Assembly: GCF_000986795.1 (NCBI RefSeq)
Contig: NZ_LAYZ01000024.1
Coordinates: forward strand, 186,001 to 250,000
Origin: Salinicoccus sediminis
Lineage (GTDB): Bacteria > Bacillota > Bacilli > Staphylococcales > Salinicoccaceae
Direction of reading: 5' to 3'
DNA: 64,000 nt
Shown: positions 42,148 to 51,302 of the stretch, piece after piece
How the letters are laid out: the number at the start of each line of letters is the position of its first letter
How positions within the stretch are numbered: position 1 is the first letter of the stretch
Notes under the pieces: model-generated
Seen by the model: only the letters and a program-made list of their open reading frames with translations
Told to the model about the DNA's origin: nothing
Databases searched by the model: none
Made by a program: the position numbers and the translations under genes

Positions 42148-42969
42148 ATGTCTATATCATTGGTGACGAGCCAGATAAAGCGTCTGGAAAGTGAGATCGA
42201 GTCACTGAGGCAGAAGATGCAGAAGGAGACCCGTAATGAAGCGGATGCTTTGAACAATATATCGAAATCGACGAAGAAGCTGAACAACAGCAAGACGAGT
42301 GCTTCACTGAACAGCGCAATCCGTGATTTTGACAATGCGAACCGGAAACTGAACCGCTCGCAGGGGGAAAAGGCAGAGCTTTCAAAGCGCCTGGCGAAAA
42401 AGGAAAGAACACTGAACGATAAGCGGGACCGTCTCATGACACTCCATTACAAGCACATGCGGGAGGATATCGATGAGATTGAATCATTCTATACGAACAA
42501 AGAGGCGGAGATCCAGCGGAAGATCGACTACTCGAAACAGAAACCGTTCGATGTGTTCATCTCACATGCCACGGATGACAAGGATGATTTCGTTACACAG
42601 CTGACCGACGGCCTTAAGGATGAAGGCATCCGGCTCTGGTATGACAGCGATGAAATCGGGTGGGGCCAGAGTATCCGGCAGAGGATCGACCGCGGGCTGA
42701 CGAACTCGCGCTTCTTCATCGTGGTATTGTCCACATCGTACATCAACAGCCACTGGACGAACTATGAACTGGACGGCATACTGCAGCGGGTGGCGGGGTC
42801 CGAGGAGAATATACTGCTGCCGATCTGGCATAACATTTCCAAAGAAGAGATTGACGCCTTCAGTCTGACACTGAGCGACAAGTTCGCCCTGAATACGGGC
42901 CAGCATGATGTCGAAGAGATGATCGATGCGCTCGTCAGCCTCGTCAAGCACAACAGCGTCAATGTGTGA
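42148..42969 (+). CDS. Coiled-coil TIR-domain protein, likely SOS-induced
   Basis: A 273-residue soluble protein. Residues 5-130 form a long, highly charged coiled coil without signal or membrane segments. Residues 134-265 are a TIR domain: 'KPFDVFISHATDDKDDFVTQ' (box 1), 'LWYDSDEIGWGQSIRQRID' (BB loop and following helix), 'FFIVVLSTSYINSHWTNYEL' with Glu207 at the position of the catalytic glutamate of TIR NADases, and 'NILLPIWHNISKEEI'. Many bacterial TIR proteins consume NAD+ in anti-phage defence or act as virulence factors; the self-associating coiled coil could set the active oligomer. A consensus LexA box covers the promoter. No partner gene (sensor or antitoxin) adjoins. GAGGGG lies 5 bases before the ATG. 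Confidence 0.9.
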   Translation: MSISLVTSQIKRLESEIESLRQKMQKETRNEADALNNISKSTKKLNNSKTSASLNSAIRDFDNANRKLNRSQGEKAELSKRLAKKERTLNDKRDRLMTLHYKHMREDIDEIESFYTNKEAEIQRKIDYSKQKPFDVFISHATDDKDDFVTQLTDGLKDEGIRLWYDSDEIGWGQSIRQRIDRGLTNSRFFIVVLSTSYINSHWTNYELDGILQRVAGSEENILLPIWHNISKEEIDAFSLTLSDKFALNTGQHDVEEMIDALVSLVKHNSVNV

Positions 42970-42982
42970 CTCCAACTAAAAA

Positions 42983-43010
42983 CAGCCAAAGCAGAAATCT
43001 GCTTTGGCTG
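42983..43010. terminator. Bidirectional terminator between the TIR and aconitase genes
   Basis: CAGCCAAAGCAGA / TCTGCTTTGGCTG perfect stem with a 2-base loop between convergent genes; AAAAA left and AATTTT right. Confidence 0.9.
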
Positions 43011-43023
43011 AATTTTGCCTGTC

Positions 43024-44958
43024 CTATTGTCGCTGTTTAACCCAGTTGATGATGCCGCCGGCAAGCATAATGTCCTTATGGCGGCGGGTGAGGCTGTGGG
43101 TGACCATTATGGTGTCACCGGATTTTTTGAGTGTCACTTCGAACGGGTCATCTTCCTGGATGGCCTGCCTGACGTTATTGAACTGGAGTATGTCCTCCTC
43201 TTCGATCAGTTCATAGTCATCATCATTCGCGAAAGTGACCGGCAGTATGCCGAAGTTGATCAGATTCTGGAGGTGGATCCTGGCGAAACTCTTGACCAGC
43301 ACGACTTTGAGGCCCAGGTAGCGCGGTGCGAGCGCGGCGTGCTCGCGGCTTGATCCCTGGCCGTAGTTATGTCCGGCGACGACGGTGTGTCCGCCCTGCT
43401 CCATCTTGATCATCGCCTGGTTATGATAGTTCGAATTGACGCCTTCGAAGGCGAAGGTGCTGATTTTCTGTATGTTACTGCGGTACGGCAGTACCCTTGA
43501 GCCGCCGGCCAGTATTTCATCCGTTGAAATGTTGTCCCCCATCTTGAGGAGCACCGGGAGTTCAAAGTTATCCTCAATCGGCTCGAAGTGCGGGATTTCA
43601 GAGATGTTCGGCCCTTTCTCGAGCTCGATGTCACTGCTGTCCTCAGGCGGTGCCTCGAGCATCTCCTGCGTTTTGATCGGTTTCGGATCCGCCACTTCCG
43701 GATAGTCCATATCAAGCTTCCTCGGATCCGTAATCACACCGTAGAGCGCCGAAGCCGCCGCAATCTCGGGACTGCAGAGAAAGACGCTGTCCTCCTTCGT
43801 ACCGGAACGGCCCGGGAAGTTCCTCGGCGTCGTCCGCAGGCTATTCTGTCCCGTGGCCGGTGCCTGTCCCATGCCGATGCAGCCGTTGCACCCTGCCTGG
43901 TGCATGCGGCCGCCTGAGCCCAGGAGATTTGCTATATGGCCGTTCTCGACCAGCTGCTGCAGCAGCTGTCTTGATGTCGGGTTGATATCGAACGAGATGC
44001 CGTTGGCGATATATTTATCCTGGACGATCAGACTTGCAATCGCAAAGTCGCGGTAGCCGGGGTTGGCCGAAGACCCGATGTATGACTGATAGATCGGTTC
44101 CCCTTCGATTTCAGTGACGGGCACAACATTGTCCGGGCTGGTCGGTTTCGCAATGAGCGGCACCAGTTCGGACAGGTTGATCTCATCATGGTCGTCGTAC
44201 TCAGCACCTTCGTCCGCTTTCAGTTCAACCCATTCATCACCCCGGCCTTCCTGCGCCATGAAGCGCTTCACTTCATCATCCGACGGGAAGACCGTGGCGG
44301 TTGCGCCGAGTTCAGCGCCCATGTTGGCAATGACGTGGCGGTCCATCGCAGACAGATTATCCAGCCCGGGGCCATAGTATTCGATGATCCTGCCCACGCC
44401 GCCTTTCACACTGTGCCGTCTGAGCATTTCCAATATCACGTCTTTGGCACTGACCCAGTCCGGCAGCTTACCTGTCAGTTTCACGCCCATCACGCGGGGC
44501 ATTTCTACGTGGTAGGCCTCGCCTGCCATTGCCATCGCGACATCGATGCCGCCTGCGCCCATCGCAAGCATGCCCATGCATCCGTTTGCACATGTATGAC
44601 TGTCGGAGCCAAGCAGCGTCTTGCCGGGGATCGCCAGCTCCTGCATATGCACAGGGTGGCTTACCCCGTTGCCGGGCCGGCTATAGTGTACGCCGAACTT
44701 CCGGGAGGCACTCCTTAGGAATATGTGGTCGTCGGGATTACGGTAGTCGTCCTGAATCAGGTTGTGGTCCACGTACTGCGCCGAAACTTCCGTCTTCACC
44801 CTGTCCAGATTCATCGCCTCGAGCTCGAGCATCACCATCGTGCCGGTCGCATCCTGCGTCAGCGTCTGGTCGATCTTGAGCCCGATTTCTTCGCCCGGCG
44901 TCATCTCGCCTGACAACAAGTGTTCCCTGATCAATTTCTGAGCTACATTCAACTGCAT
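43024..44958 (-). CDS. Aconitate hydratase-family protein, short (about 645-residue) type
   Basis: A 644-residue iron-sulfur dehydratase. 'TQDATGTMVMLELEAM', 'LLGSDSHTCANGCMGMLAMG' with the first cluster Cys, and 'QAGCNGCIGMGQAPATGQNS' with the second and third cluster Cys residues (CxxC). The swivel domain carries 'DNISTDEILAGGSRVLPYRS' and 'NYGQGSSREHAALAPRYLGL' with the substrate-binding Arg and Ser. It is shorter than the usual 900-residue AcnA of Firmicutes and belongs to the mitochondrial/homoaconitase-like branch, so it may be a second aconitase or act on a related acid. AAAGGGG precedes the ATG at MQLNVA; the start codons before it lack one. Monocistronic. Confidence 0.9.
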   Translation of the reverse strand: MQLNVAQKLIREHLLSGEMTPGEEIGLKIDQTLTQDATGTMVMLELEAMNLDRVKTEVSAQYVDHNLIQDDYRNPDDHIFLRSASRKFGVHYSRPGNGVSHPVHMQELAIPGKTLLGSDSHTCANGCMGMLAMGAGGIDVAMAMAGEAYHVEMPRVMGVKLTGKLPDWVSAKDVILEMLRRHSVKGGVGRIIEYYGPGLDNLSAMDRHVIANMGAELGATATVFPSDDEVKRFMAQEGRGDEWVELKADEGAEYDDHDEINLSELVPLIAKPTSPDNVVPVTEIEGEPIYQSYIGSSANPGYRDFAIASLIVQDKYIANGISFDINPTSRQLLQQLVENGHIANLLGSGGRMHQAGCNGCIGMGQAPATGQNSLRTTPRNFPGRSGTKEDSVFLCSPEIAAASALYGVITDPRKLDMDYPEVADPKPIKTQEMLEAPPEDSSDIELEKGPNISEIPHFEPIEDNFELPVLLKMGDNISTDEILAGGSRVLPYRSNIQKISTFAFEGVNSNYHNQAMIKMEQGGHTVVAGHNYGQGSSREHAALAPRYLGLKVVLVKSFARIHLQNLINFGILPVTFANDDDYELIEEEDILQFNNVRQAIQEDDPFEVTLKKSGDTIMVTHSLTRRHKDIMLAGGIINWVKQRQ

Positions 44959-45176
44959 TTTGCTTTCCCCTTTCCATGATATACATCCCACGAGCGGGAT
45001 ACTGTTATACTTACTATTTCACTTTTGCTACCGCTTCAAACTGGATTTGAAGTTTTTACCATAGATTTTCCTGTAATACCCTGGCTGTAGGCATACCTGC
45101 CGAAATGCGATACACTGGAGAGTACGATAAAAATCCCCATTGAAACCGGGATATAAAACTATTGGAGTGATTGTAT

Positions 45177-48100
45177 TTGGTGCAGCTGACTGAACAGATG
45201 ATACAAAGACTTTATTCGGATAATTTTTACAAAAGAGGGCAACGCTACTTTGAAGCAGGCAGCGTGAAGGATGTTACGTATGTGCCGGAGAAGAACATAT
45301 GGCGGGCAAAAGTTGCCGGCAGCCGGACGTACAACACACGGGTCATCCTGCATGAAGACGGGATTTCCGACTTCTGTGACTGTCCCGCCTACCCGACATA
45401 CGGCCAGTGCAAGCACATCTGCGCAACACTCCTCGCCATCAGACACCAGCAGGAGATGGAAAAGCCCCGCCCGCCTGCCCGCAGCTTTTTCAACAACCGT
45501 TCTTCGAACAACCCCCGGTTCAAAAAAGCGGAAGAACTCATCGATATCCTTGGTGGACACCAAACGCCTCAATATGATAGAGACCCGCTTCACATCGAGT
45601 ACACACTCGCGTCATTTAAAGACAATGCCCCGTACGGGGGCCGTGAGATCTTCAACATCCGGCTCCGGGTCGGCGAAGACCGGCTGTATGTCGTCAAAGA
45701 CATCCGGGAATTCCTGGAGGCTGCCGGAACAGGCACACCGGTGGAATTCGGCAAACATTTCACCTTCCACCCGGAATATCACACATTCGGTGAGCGGGAC
45801 ATGGAAGTGCTGAACAGGCTGATCGACATCCACAATACGGAAGGCTTCTACACCAGGAGCAGCAGCTGGATGCCGAGACCGAAATCCAAGGAGCTCACCA
45901 TCCCCCACTATGCGCTGGACGGATTGCTTGAGCTCCTTAAACACCAAAACTGCAAGTATGATGACGGCTTCGCCACCTACAGGAAACTCGAAGTGTCGGA
46001 TTCACCGGCACCTGTATCATTCTCCCTGGAGCAGCCGGACAGTGACGAATACCGCCTGAAAACGCACGGCGTCACCGACGGTGAATTCTATCATCGGTAC
46101 GGCTGGTACTCGGAGGACGGCATACTGTATAAACTTTCAAAAGAGCAGCAGAGGATTATGCCGGCGCTCCAGAACACCAAAGGCAGGATCGACCGTTTCG
46201 GCATCACCATTTCAGAAGACCAGGTCGGTGATTTCATCAGCCGTGCCCTGCCGGCCATCAGACAGCTGGGCGAAGTGTCGCTCGAAGGGGAAATTTCAGA
46301 CCAGGTGATAGAGACGCCGCTCAAGATCAGAGTGTTTGTCGACCAGTCGGATACGTCCGTCGATATCAGCATCAGGTACCAGTACGGCGATGTGTCGATC
46401 AACCCGCTCGATGAGCATGCTGACGATGGAAGCCGCGAACAGATACTGATCCGGGATCATCCGCAAGAACAGTACTTCATGGAAATACTGAAAAGCACCT
46501 TCATGCAGCAGTGGGACGGGTCACTCCATGTCACAACTGAGGACGGGCTGTTCCACTTCCTGCACGACACGCTGCCGGACCTCGAGGATCTTGCAGAGAT
46601 CTATATGTCACCATCACTCCGGGGCATGGTCCTCCCCGAGCCGCCGAAGGCATCGGTTTCTGTCGATGCGAAAGAATCAAATGATTTCCTGGATGTCGAT
46701 TTCACGATGGACGGCATCAATCCGGAGGATATTCCGGATGTACTGAAAGCCGTCCGGGAGAAACGGCGCTTTGTCCGTCTGCCGAACGGTTCGTTCATGC
46801 CGCTTGATGATTCAGCTTTGAGTGATGTGGCCAACCTCCATGAATCATTCGAAACCAGTGCTTACAGCAGCTCGGACGGCTCCATGACCCTGCCGATGTA
46901 CCGCGGGCTCGAGATTGAGGATTCACTGATGGACCTGGACGCAAGACAGAGTGATTTCAGCAGCAGTTTCCGCGACTTCGTCTCTTCCGTCAAGGAACCG
47001 GAGACAGGGGAGACCCGGATTCCGGAAAAACTGAATGCAGATCTCAGAACCTATCAGGAGACGGGCTTCAAATGGCTCAAATCCTTGTCCCGCTACGGCA
47101 TCGGGGGCATCCTGGCTGATGATATGGGACTAGGCAAGACGCTTCAGTCCATCACCTATGTGATAAGCGAGATGGAGGACGGTGCCGAAAAACCGTTCAT
47201 CATCGTGACACCGGCCTCCCTCATCTACAACTGGAAGAACGAGTTCGACACATTTGCACCAAACACCGATGTCACCGTCTTGGCCGGCAGCGCCGGCGAA
47301 CGTGAAGCGATACTCGAAAGTGATGACCGTCCCGACGTCTATATCACGTCATACCATACGCTGCGCCAGGATCTGGAACACTACCAGATGACATTCCACG
47401 CGATGATACTGGATGAGGCACAGGCGATCAAAAACCACCGGACGAAAATCGCACAGGCTGTCAGATCGATTTCAGCTCCACGGCGGTTCGCCCTGTCCGG
47501 CACACCGGTTGAAAACTCCGTCGATGAACTATGGAGTGTGTTCCAGGCCATCATGCCAGGCTTCCTGCCCGACCTGAAGGCCTTCCGCGCAACGCCACCG
47601 GAGACGATCTCGAGGATGGTCCGGCCCTTCATCATGCGCCGGGTCAAGGAGGACGTGCTGACGGAACTGCCGGACAAGATCGAAACCGTCCACTACACAG
47701 AGCTCAGGCAGGAGCAGAAGAAACTGTACCTCGCCTATCTGGACAAGATCCAAAAAGAGACGGCCGACGCACTTGCCGGCGAGGGTCTCAACAAAGGCCG
47801 CATGAAAATACTCGCCGGACTGACCCGTCTGCGCCAGCTGTGCTGCCATCCGTCACTGTTCCTGGATGAGTATGACGGCTCATCCGGCAAGATGGAGGCG
47901 TTGTTTGAAATCGTCGAAACAGCCCTGCTCAACAAGCAGCGCATGCTCATATTCTCCCAGTTCCCGAGCATGCTGAAGATCATCCACGAAGAGCTCCGTG
48001 CAAACGGCAGGGACGCCTATTTCCTCGACGGCAGCACCCCGTCACAGGAGCGCGTCCGCCTCGTCGAATCATTCAATGCAGGCGATGAGGACATCTTCCT

Positions 48101-48398
48101 CATCTCACTCAAAGCCGGCGGCACCGGCCTGAACCTGACAGGTGCCGACACCGTCATACTGTATGATCTGTGGTGGAACCCGGCCGTCGAAGAGCAGGCC
48201 GTCGGCCGCGCCCACAGGATGGGACAGAAAAAATCCGTCCAGGTACTGAGGCTCATCGCCAAAGGCACAATCGAAGAGAAAATCAATACACTTCAGCAGC
48301 AGAAAAAGGAAATGATCGATCAGATCATACAGCCGGGAGAATCCACCGGCGCCGCCCTGTCCGAAGAGGATATCCGGGAGATACTGTCGCTTAGGTGA
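45177..48398 (+). CDS. SWIM zinc-finger SNF2-family helicase
   Basis: About 1073 residues. N-terminal SWIM zinc finger near residue 65 ('DFCDCPAYPTYGQCKH', CxC...CxH), then a 450-residue bacterial SNF2-associated region, and a SNF2/helicase-C motor from about 615: motif I 'GGILADDMGLGKTLQSI', motif II 'MILDEAQAIKN', motif III 'ALSGTPVENS', motif V-VI 'LISLKAGGTGLNLTGADTVI' and 'QAVGRAHRMGQKKSVQVLRL'. Such proteins are DNA-dependent ATPases that remodel protein-DNA or transcription complexes. The start is uncertain: TTG at 45177 lies 9 bases from GGAG; GTG at 45180 and TTG at 45171 are alternatives. Confidence 0.93.
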   Translation: MVQLTEQMIQRLYSDNFYKRGQRYFEAGSVKDVTYVPEKNIWRAKVAGSRTYNTRVILHEDGISDFCDCPAYPTYGQCKHICATLLAIRHQQEMEKPRPPARSFFNNRSSNNPRFKKAEELIDILGGHQTPQYDRDPLHIEYTLASFKDNAPYGGREIFNIRLRVGEDRLYVVKDIREFLEAAGTGTPVEFGKHFTFHPEYHTFGERDMEVLNRLIDIHNTEGFYTRSSSWMPRPKSKELTIPHYALDGLLELLKHQNCKYDDGFATYRKLEVSDSPAPVSFSLEQPDSDEYRLKTHGVTDGEFYHRYGWYSEDGILYKLSKEQQRIMPALQNTKGRIDRFGITISEDQVGDFISRALPAIRQLGEVSLEGEISDQVIETPLKIRVFVDQSDTSVDISIRYQYGDVSINPLDEHADDGSREQILIRDHPQEQYFMEILKSTFMQQWDGSLHVTTEDGLFHFLHDTLPDLEDLAEIYMSPSLRGMVLPEPPKASVSVDAKESNDFLDVDFTMDGINPEDIPDVLKAVREKRRFVRLPNGSFMPLDDSALSDVANLHESFETSAYSSSDGSMTLPMYRGLEIEDSLMDLDARQSDFSSSFRDFVSSVKEPETGETRIPEKLNADLRTYQETGFKWLKSLSRYGIGGILADDMGLGKTLQSITYVISEMEDGAEKPFIIVTPASLIYNWKNEFDTFAPNTDVTVLAGSAGEREAILESDDRPDVYITSYHTLRQDLEHYQMTFHAMILDEAQAIKNHRTKIAQAVRSISAPRRFALSGTPVENSVDELWSVFQAIMPGFLPDLKAFRATPPETISRMVRPFIMRRVKEDVLTELPDKIETVHYTELRQEQKKLYLAYLDKIQKETADALAGEGLNKGRMKILAGLTRLRQLCCHPSLFLDEYDGSSGKMEALFEIVETALLNKQRMLIFSQFPSMLKIIHEELRANGRDAYFLDGSTPSQERVRLVESFNAGDEDIFLISLKAGGTGLNLTGADTVILYDLWWNPAVEEQAVGRAHRMGQKKSVQVLRLIAKGTIEEKINTLQQQKKEMIDQIIQPGESTGAALSEEDIREILSLR

Positions 48399-48406
48399 TA
48401 TACAAG

Positions 48407-48452
48407 AAAACGCATGGCCATGCTGAGGATTCAGCCGCCCATGCGTTTTTTA
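48407..48452. terminator. Bidirectional terminator between the SNF2 and ureohydrolase genes
   Basis: AAAACGCATGG / CCATGCGTTTT stem between convergent genes with A and T runs on both sides. Confidence 0.9.
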
Positions 48453-48477
48453 CATTTGCGTGATTTTTAATGCAGGA

Positions 48478-49479
48478 TCATGACTGGTTCTGGTAATGCT
48501 CCAGCCCTTTTGTAACGTCCAATTCTCTTTCTTTCAGCACATAGCTTAAGAGGTCCAGCATGATGCGGGCTGCCGTCTGTCCGGTCATCCCTGTCGGATC
48601 GTACTGCGGCGCCACTTCAACAAGGTCGAAGCCGATGACTTCTCCGTGCTTCGAAATCGCCTTCAGCAACTCATTCACCTCATCATACAGGAGACCACCC
48701 GGTGACGGTGTTCCCGTCCCCGGCGCAACGGACGGATCGATGCCATCAATGTCGATTGTGATGTAATACTTCTCCCCTTCAGGAATAAGATCAAGCAGCC
48801 CCTGCACGCCTCTTTCCCTCATCTGCTTCGGTGACAGAATCGTACTGCCGTACTCTTTCGCCGCATCGACATCTTCTTTCTTACTGCTGCTGATGCCTCT
48901 GATGCCAAACTGGAATATTTCCTGGACGTAATCTAGTTCAGACAGTCTCCTGATGCAGTTTCCATGTCCGTAACGCATACCTGAACGGTGATCCGCCCAG
49001 TCAAGGTGGGCATCTATCTGGATGACATGGAACGGACCGAGTTCTTCCAGCCCTTTGCCGACCGGTGCAGTGATTGAATGATCTCCTCCGATGATAACCG
49101 GCATGACGCCTTTTGATACGATCTTCCTCACTGTTTCTTCAGTATTGTCATGACTCTGCATGATATCACCATGGACGATATCCACGTCTCCGCAGTCCAG
49201 CACTTTCCAGTCTGGGCCGAGATACGTAATATCATTCTCTATGTCGTATGCCCCCTCCAGTCCAAAGCTGTACAGAGTCGATCCTTCACGCACAGCCCTC
49301 GGCCCCATCCGGGCACCTGATTTCCACTGGGTTCCCATATCGTTCGGCACACCGATTACCGCAACATCCGCATTCAAATCATTCAATTTCTCAATATCAT
49401 CACAGATTGGATACTTTCCGAATGTGCTGATTCCTGTAAAAGGCAGATTTAAAAACTGTTTTTCATCAGGTTTTACCAT
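48478..49479 (-). CDS. Agmatinase-like ureohydrolase
   Basis: A 333-residue arginase/agmatinase-family enzyme. Binuclear manganese ligands are in 'IIGGDHSITAP' (His), 'VIQIDAHLDWAD' (DAHxD) and 'YYITIDIDGIDPSVAPGTGT' (DxDxxDP). 'MGPRAVREGS' and 'GGLLYDEVNEL' are further family blocks. It hydrolyses a guanidino compound to urea and an amine; agmatine, guanidinobutyrate and related compounds are possible and the sequence does not decide. It is divergent from a YjiH-family transporter across a 382-base AT-rich region with four 12-bp palindromes, so the two are likely co-regulated. GGGAGG precedes the ATG. Confidence 0.9.
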   Translation of the reverse strand: MVKPDEKQFLNLPFTGISTFGKYPICDDIEKLNDLNADVAVIGVPNDMGTQWKSGARMGPRAVREGSTLYSFGLEGAYDIENDITYLGPDWKVLDCGDVDIVHGDIMQSHDNTEETVRKIVSKGVMPVIIGGDHSITAPVGKGLEELGPFHVIQIDAHLDWADHRSGMRYGHGNCIRRLSELDYVQEIFQFGIRGISSSKKEDVDAAKEYGSTILSPKQMRERGVQGLLDLIPEGEKYYITIDIDGIDPSVAPGTGTPSPGGLLYDEVNELLKAISKHGEVIGFDLVEVAPQYDPTGMTGQTAARIMLDLLSYVLKERELDVTKGLEHYQNQS

Positions 49480-49622
49480 AATAGATTCCTCCCGGATATT
49501 TATCTGACTATTCTTAATTCTGTTTTCAGATATAACGTATCATGCCGGCCTTGATATGACAATACTAAAATGCAAAATAATTTCAAATAATATATATGAA
49601 AAATAAAATCCATGATATATAA

Positions 49623-49800
49623 TGCAATATTGCATCTAAGTGCATAATTGCATTTTATGCTTATAATCATTGATTTAATAGATTTTTATTTAATATATAA
49701 TAAAATTTTAATGCAAAATTGCACTTTTTAAGTTTCATATTTTATTATTTTATTTGTAATATAAGGGTTGTAAAATAACCCTCTGCTGTGCATAATTGCG
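49623..49800. promoter_or_regulatory. Four TGCANWATTGCA palindromes in the ureohydrolase-YjiH intergenic region
   Basis: TGCAATATTGCA (49623-49634), TGCATAATTGCA (49641-49652), TGCAAAATTGCA (49712-49723) and TGCATAATTGCG (49789-49800) are near-identical 12-bp inverted repeats, with starts 18, 71 and 77 bases apart. Another half copy is at 49570. They lie in a 382-base, strongly AT-rich gap that is otherwise empty of genes. They are likely binding sites of a regulator, the best candidate being the AAA+ activator encoded 1.5 kb away. A GGGTT...AACCC hairpin lies at 49764-49782. Confidence 0.75.
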
Positions 49801-49861
49801 GTAGGGGTATAGATTTCTGAAAATAACGAATTATAAGAAATGAGACAAGGGGGAAGAATCC

Positions 49862-51262
49862 ATGAATGAACAGGTCGGAAAAAGAGCCGTATCACTCAGC
49901 AGACGACGCTACCTTATAGGGTTAAGCCGTTTCATATTCTTCACAAGCATCGCCGTACTGATTTTCTTCATACCAATCCAGATCAACGGAAGTACTGAAA
50001 TCCTTTTTGGCTATATTTACAATTCCCTGATTGAACTCTTCGGCATTGCGGGTATCTGGATAATCAATCTGCTCATCCTGGTCAATGCGCTGCTGAGCAT
50101 CGCAGGGAAGTTCATCGCGAGGGAGGGCAGCAGCCTCCACAGTTTCTATCAGGGGGATTCGATACTGTATGTACCAATCTACTTCCTCGGTGCATTATAT
50201 TCGACTCTCTACACGCTGCATGTCTCCGTGCCGTCATTCAACGGTCCGGAGGCGATTGTCGGACCGGATACCGGGGAGCTGATGTCGGGAATTGCGCTTG
50301 CGGTCATGTGGGTCATCCCGCTTGGTGCCATATTCATCCCGTTCTTTGTGAACTACGGTTCAATCGACCTTGTGGGCAAACTGCTCCAGCCGATCATGCG
50401 TCCACTGTTCAAAGTGCCGGGAAAAAGCGCCGTCGACGCCATCACATCCTTTTTGACTTCGTCATCCGTCGCAGTCCTCTTCACGACCAGATTATATAAA
50501 ATGAGATACTACACGAAAAAAGAGGCGGCGGTAATCACCACAAGCTTCAGTGCGGTCAGCATCGGATTTGCGGCAGTGGTCATCGATACAGCAGGACTGA
50601 TGGAGCACTTCTCGAAAGTATACTTCTCCTCGTTCCTGATTGCATTCATCATCGCCTTCATCATGATCCGCATCCCGCCGCTTTCATTGAAGCGAAATGA
50701 ATACATTGACGGCACTGCGCAAAATGCGGAGGACAGGGAATCCGAATCCTACAGCAGGGCCACGATCGGCATCGCCTTCAACTCAGCCGTCAACCAGGCT
50801 GCCGACTCAAACGACTTTTTCAAAGAGATCAAGAGCAGTCTGAAGGAGGGGCTTGCCGTACTTCCGAAAGTGATGTCGATGCTCTTTGCCATCGGGGTGT
50901 CATTCCTCATACTGGCAGAGTACACTCCGACCTTCGAGTTCATCGGTGCCATCATCGCGCCCGTCATGCAGCTGCTCCAGGTTCCGGATGCTGCAATCAT
51001 TGCACCTTCACTCACACTTGGTATCGCGGAAATGTTCCTGCCGGTGCTCTACATTGCAGAGATGGTCGGAACACTGGACCCGGGAGCCAGATATTTCGTC
51101 ACAGTGGTATCCATGGTCCAGATCATCTTCTTCGCTGAAACCGGAGCGGTGATGCTGTCTACAGGACTGCCGCTCAAATTGTGGGAACTGGTTGTCATCT
51201 TCATAATGAGGACACTGATTGCAATGCCGCTCGCGGCAATATTCATGCATCTCCTGTTCTGA
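49862..51262 (+). CDS. YjiH-family (nucleoside-recognition/Gate domain) membrane transporter
   Basis: A 466-residue membrane protein with about 10-11 helices. 'FIFFTSIAVLIFFIPIQING' opens it, 'AVDAITSFLTSSSVAVLFTT' is the Gate-domain block and 'APSLTLGIAEMFLPVLYIAE' the second. YjiH proteins are poorly characterised and are often found with genes for peptide or amine breakdown. The divergent ureohydrolase suggests that it moves a guanidino compound or amine. Ribosome site AAGGGGG 8 bases before the ATG. A terminator shared with the next gene follows. Confidence 0.88.
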   Translation: MNEQVGKRAVSLSRRRYLIGLSRFIFFTSIAVLIFFIPIQINGSTEILFGYIYNSLIELFGIAGIWIINLLILVNALLSIAGKFIAREGSSLHSFYQGDSILYVPIYFLGALYSTLYTLHVSVPSFNGPEAIVGPDTGELMSGIALAVMWVIPLGAIFIPFFVNYGSIDLVGKLLQPIMRPLFKVPGKSAVDAITSFLTSSSVAVLFTTRLYKMRYYTKKEAAVITTSFSAVSIGFAAVVIDTAGLMEHFSKVYFSSFLIAFIIAFIMIRIPPLSLKRNEYIDGTAQNAEDRESESYSRATIGIAFNSAVNQAADSNDFFKEIKSSLKEGLAVLPKVMSMLFAIGVSFLILAEYTPTFEFIGAIIAPVMQLLQVPDAAIIAPSLTLGIAEMFLPVLYIAEMVGTLDPGARYFVTVVSMVQIIFFAETGAVMLSTGLPLKLWELVVIFIMRTLIAMPLAAIFMHLLF

Positions 51263-51266
51263 TAAC

Positions 51267-51302
51267 AAAGTGGTGGACGCTCAAATGCATCCACCACTTT
51301 TC
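51267..51302. terminator. Bidirectional terminator between the YjiH and regulator genes
   Basis: AAAGTGGTGGA / TCCACCACTTT stem between convergent genes. Confidence 0.9.

Noticed and set aside
49480-49861. Sigma-54 (-24/-12) promoter for the ureohydrolase or YjiH gene
   Set aside because: No GG-N10-GC element with TGGCAC/TTGC character was found on either strand; the regulator's GAFMGA loop also argues against it.
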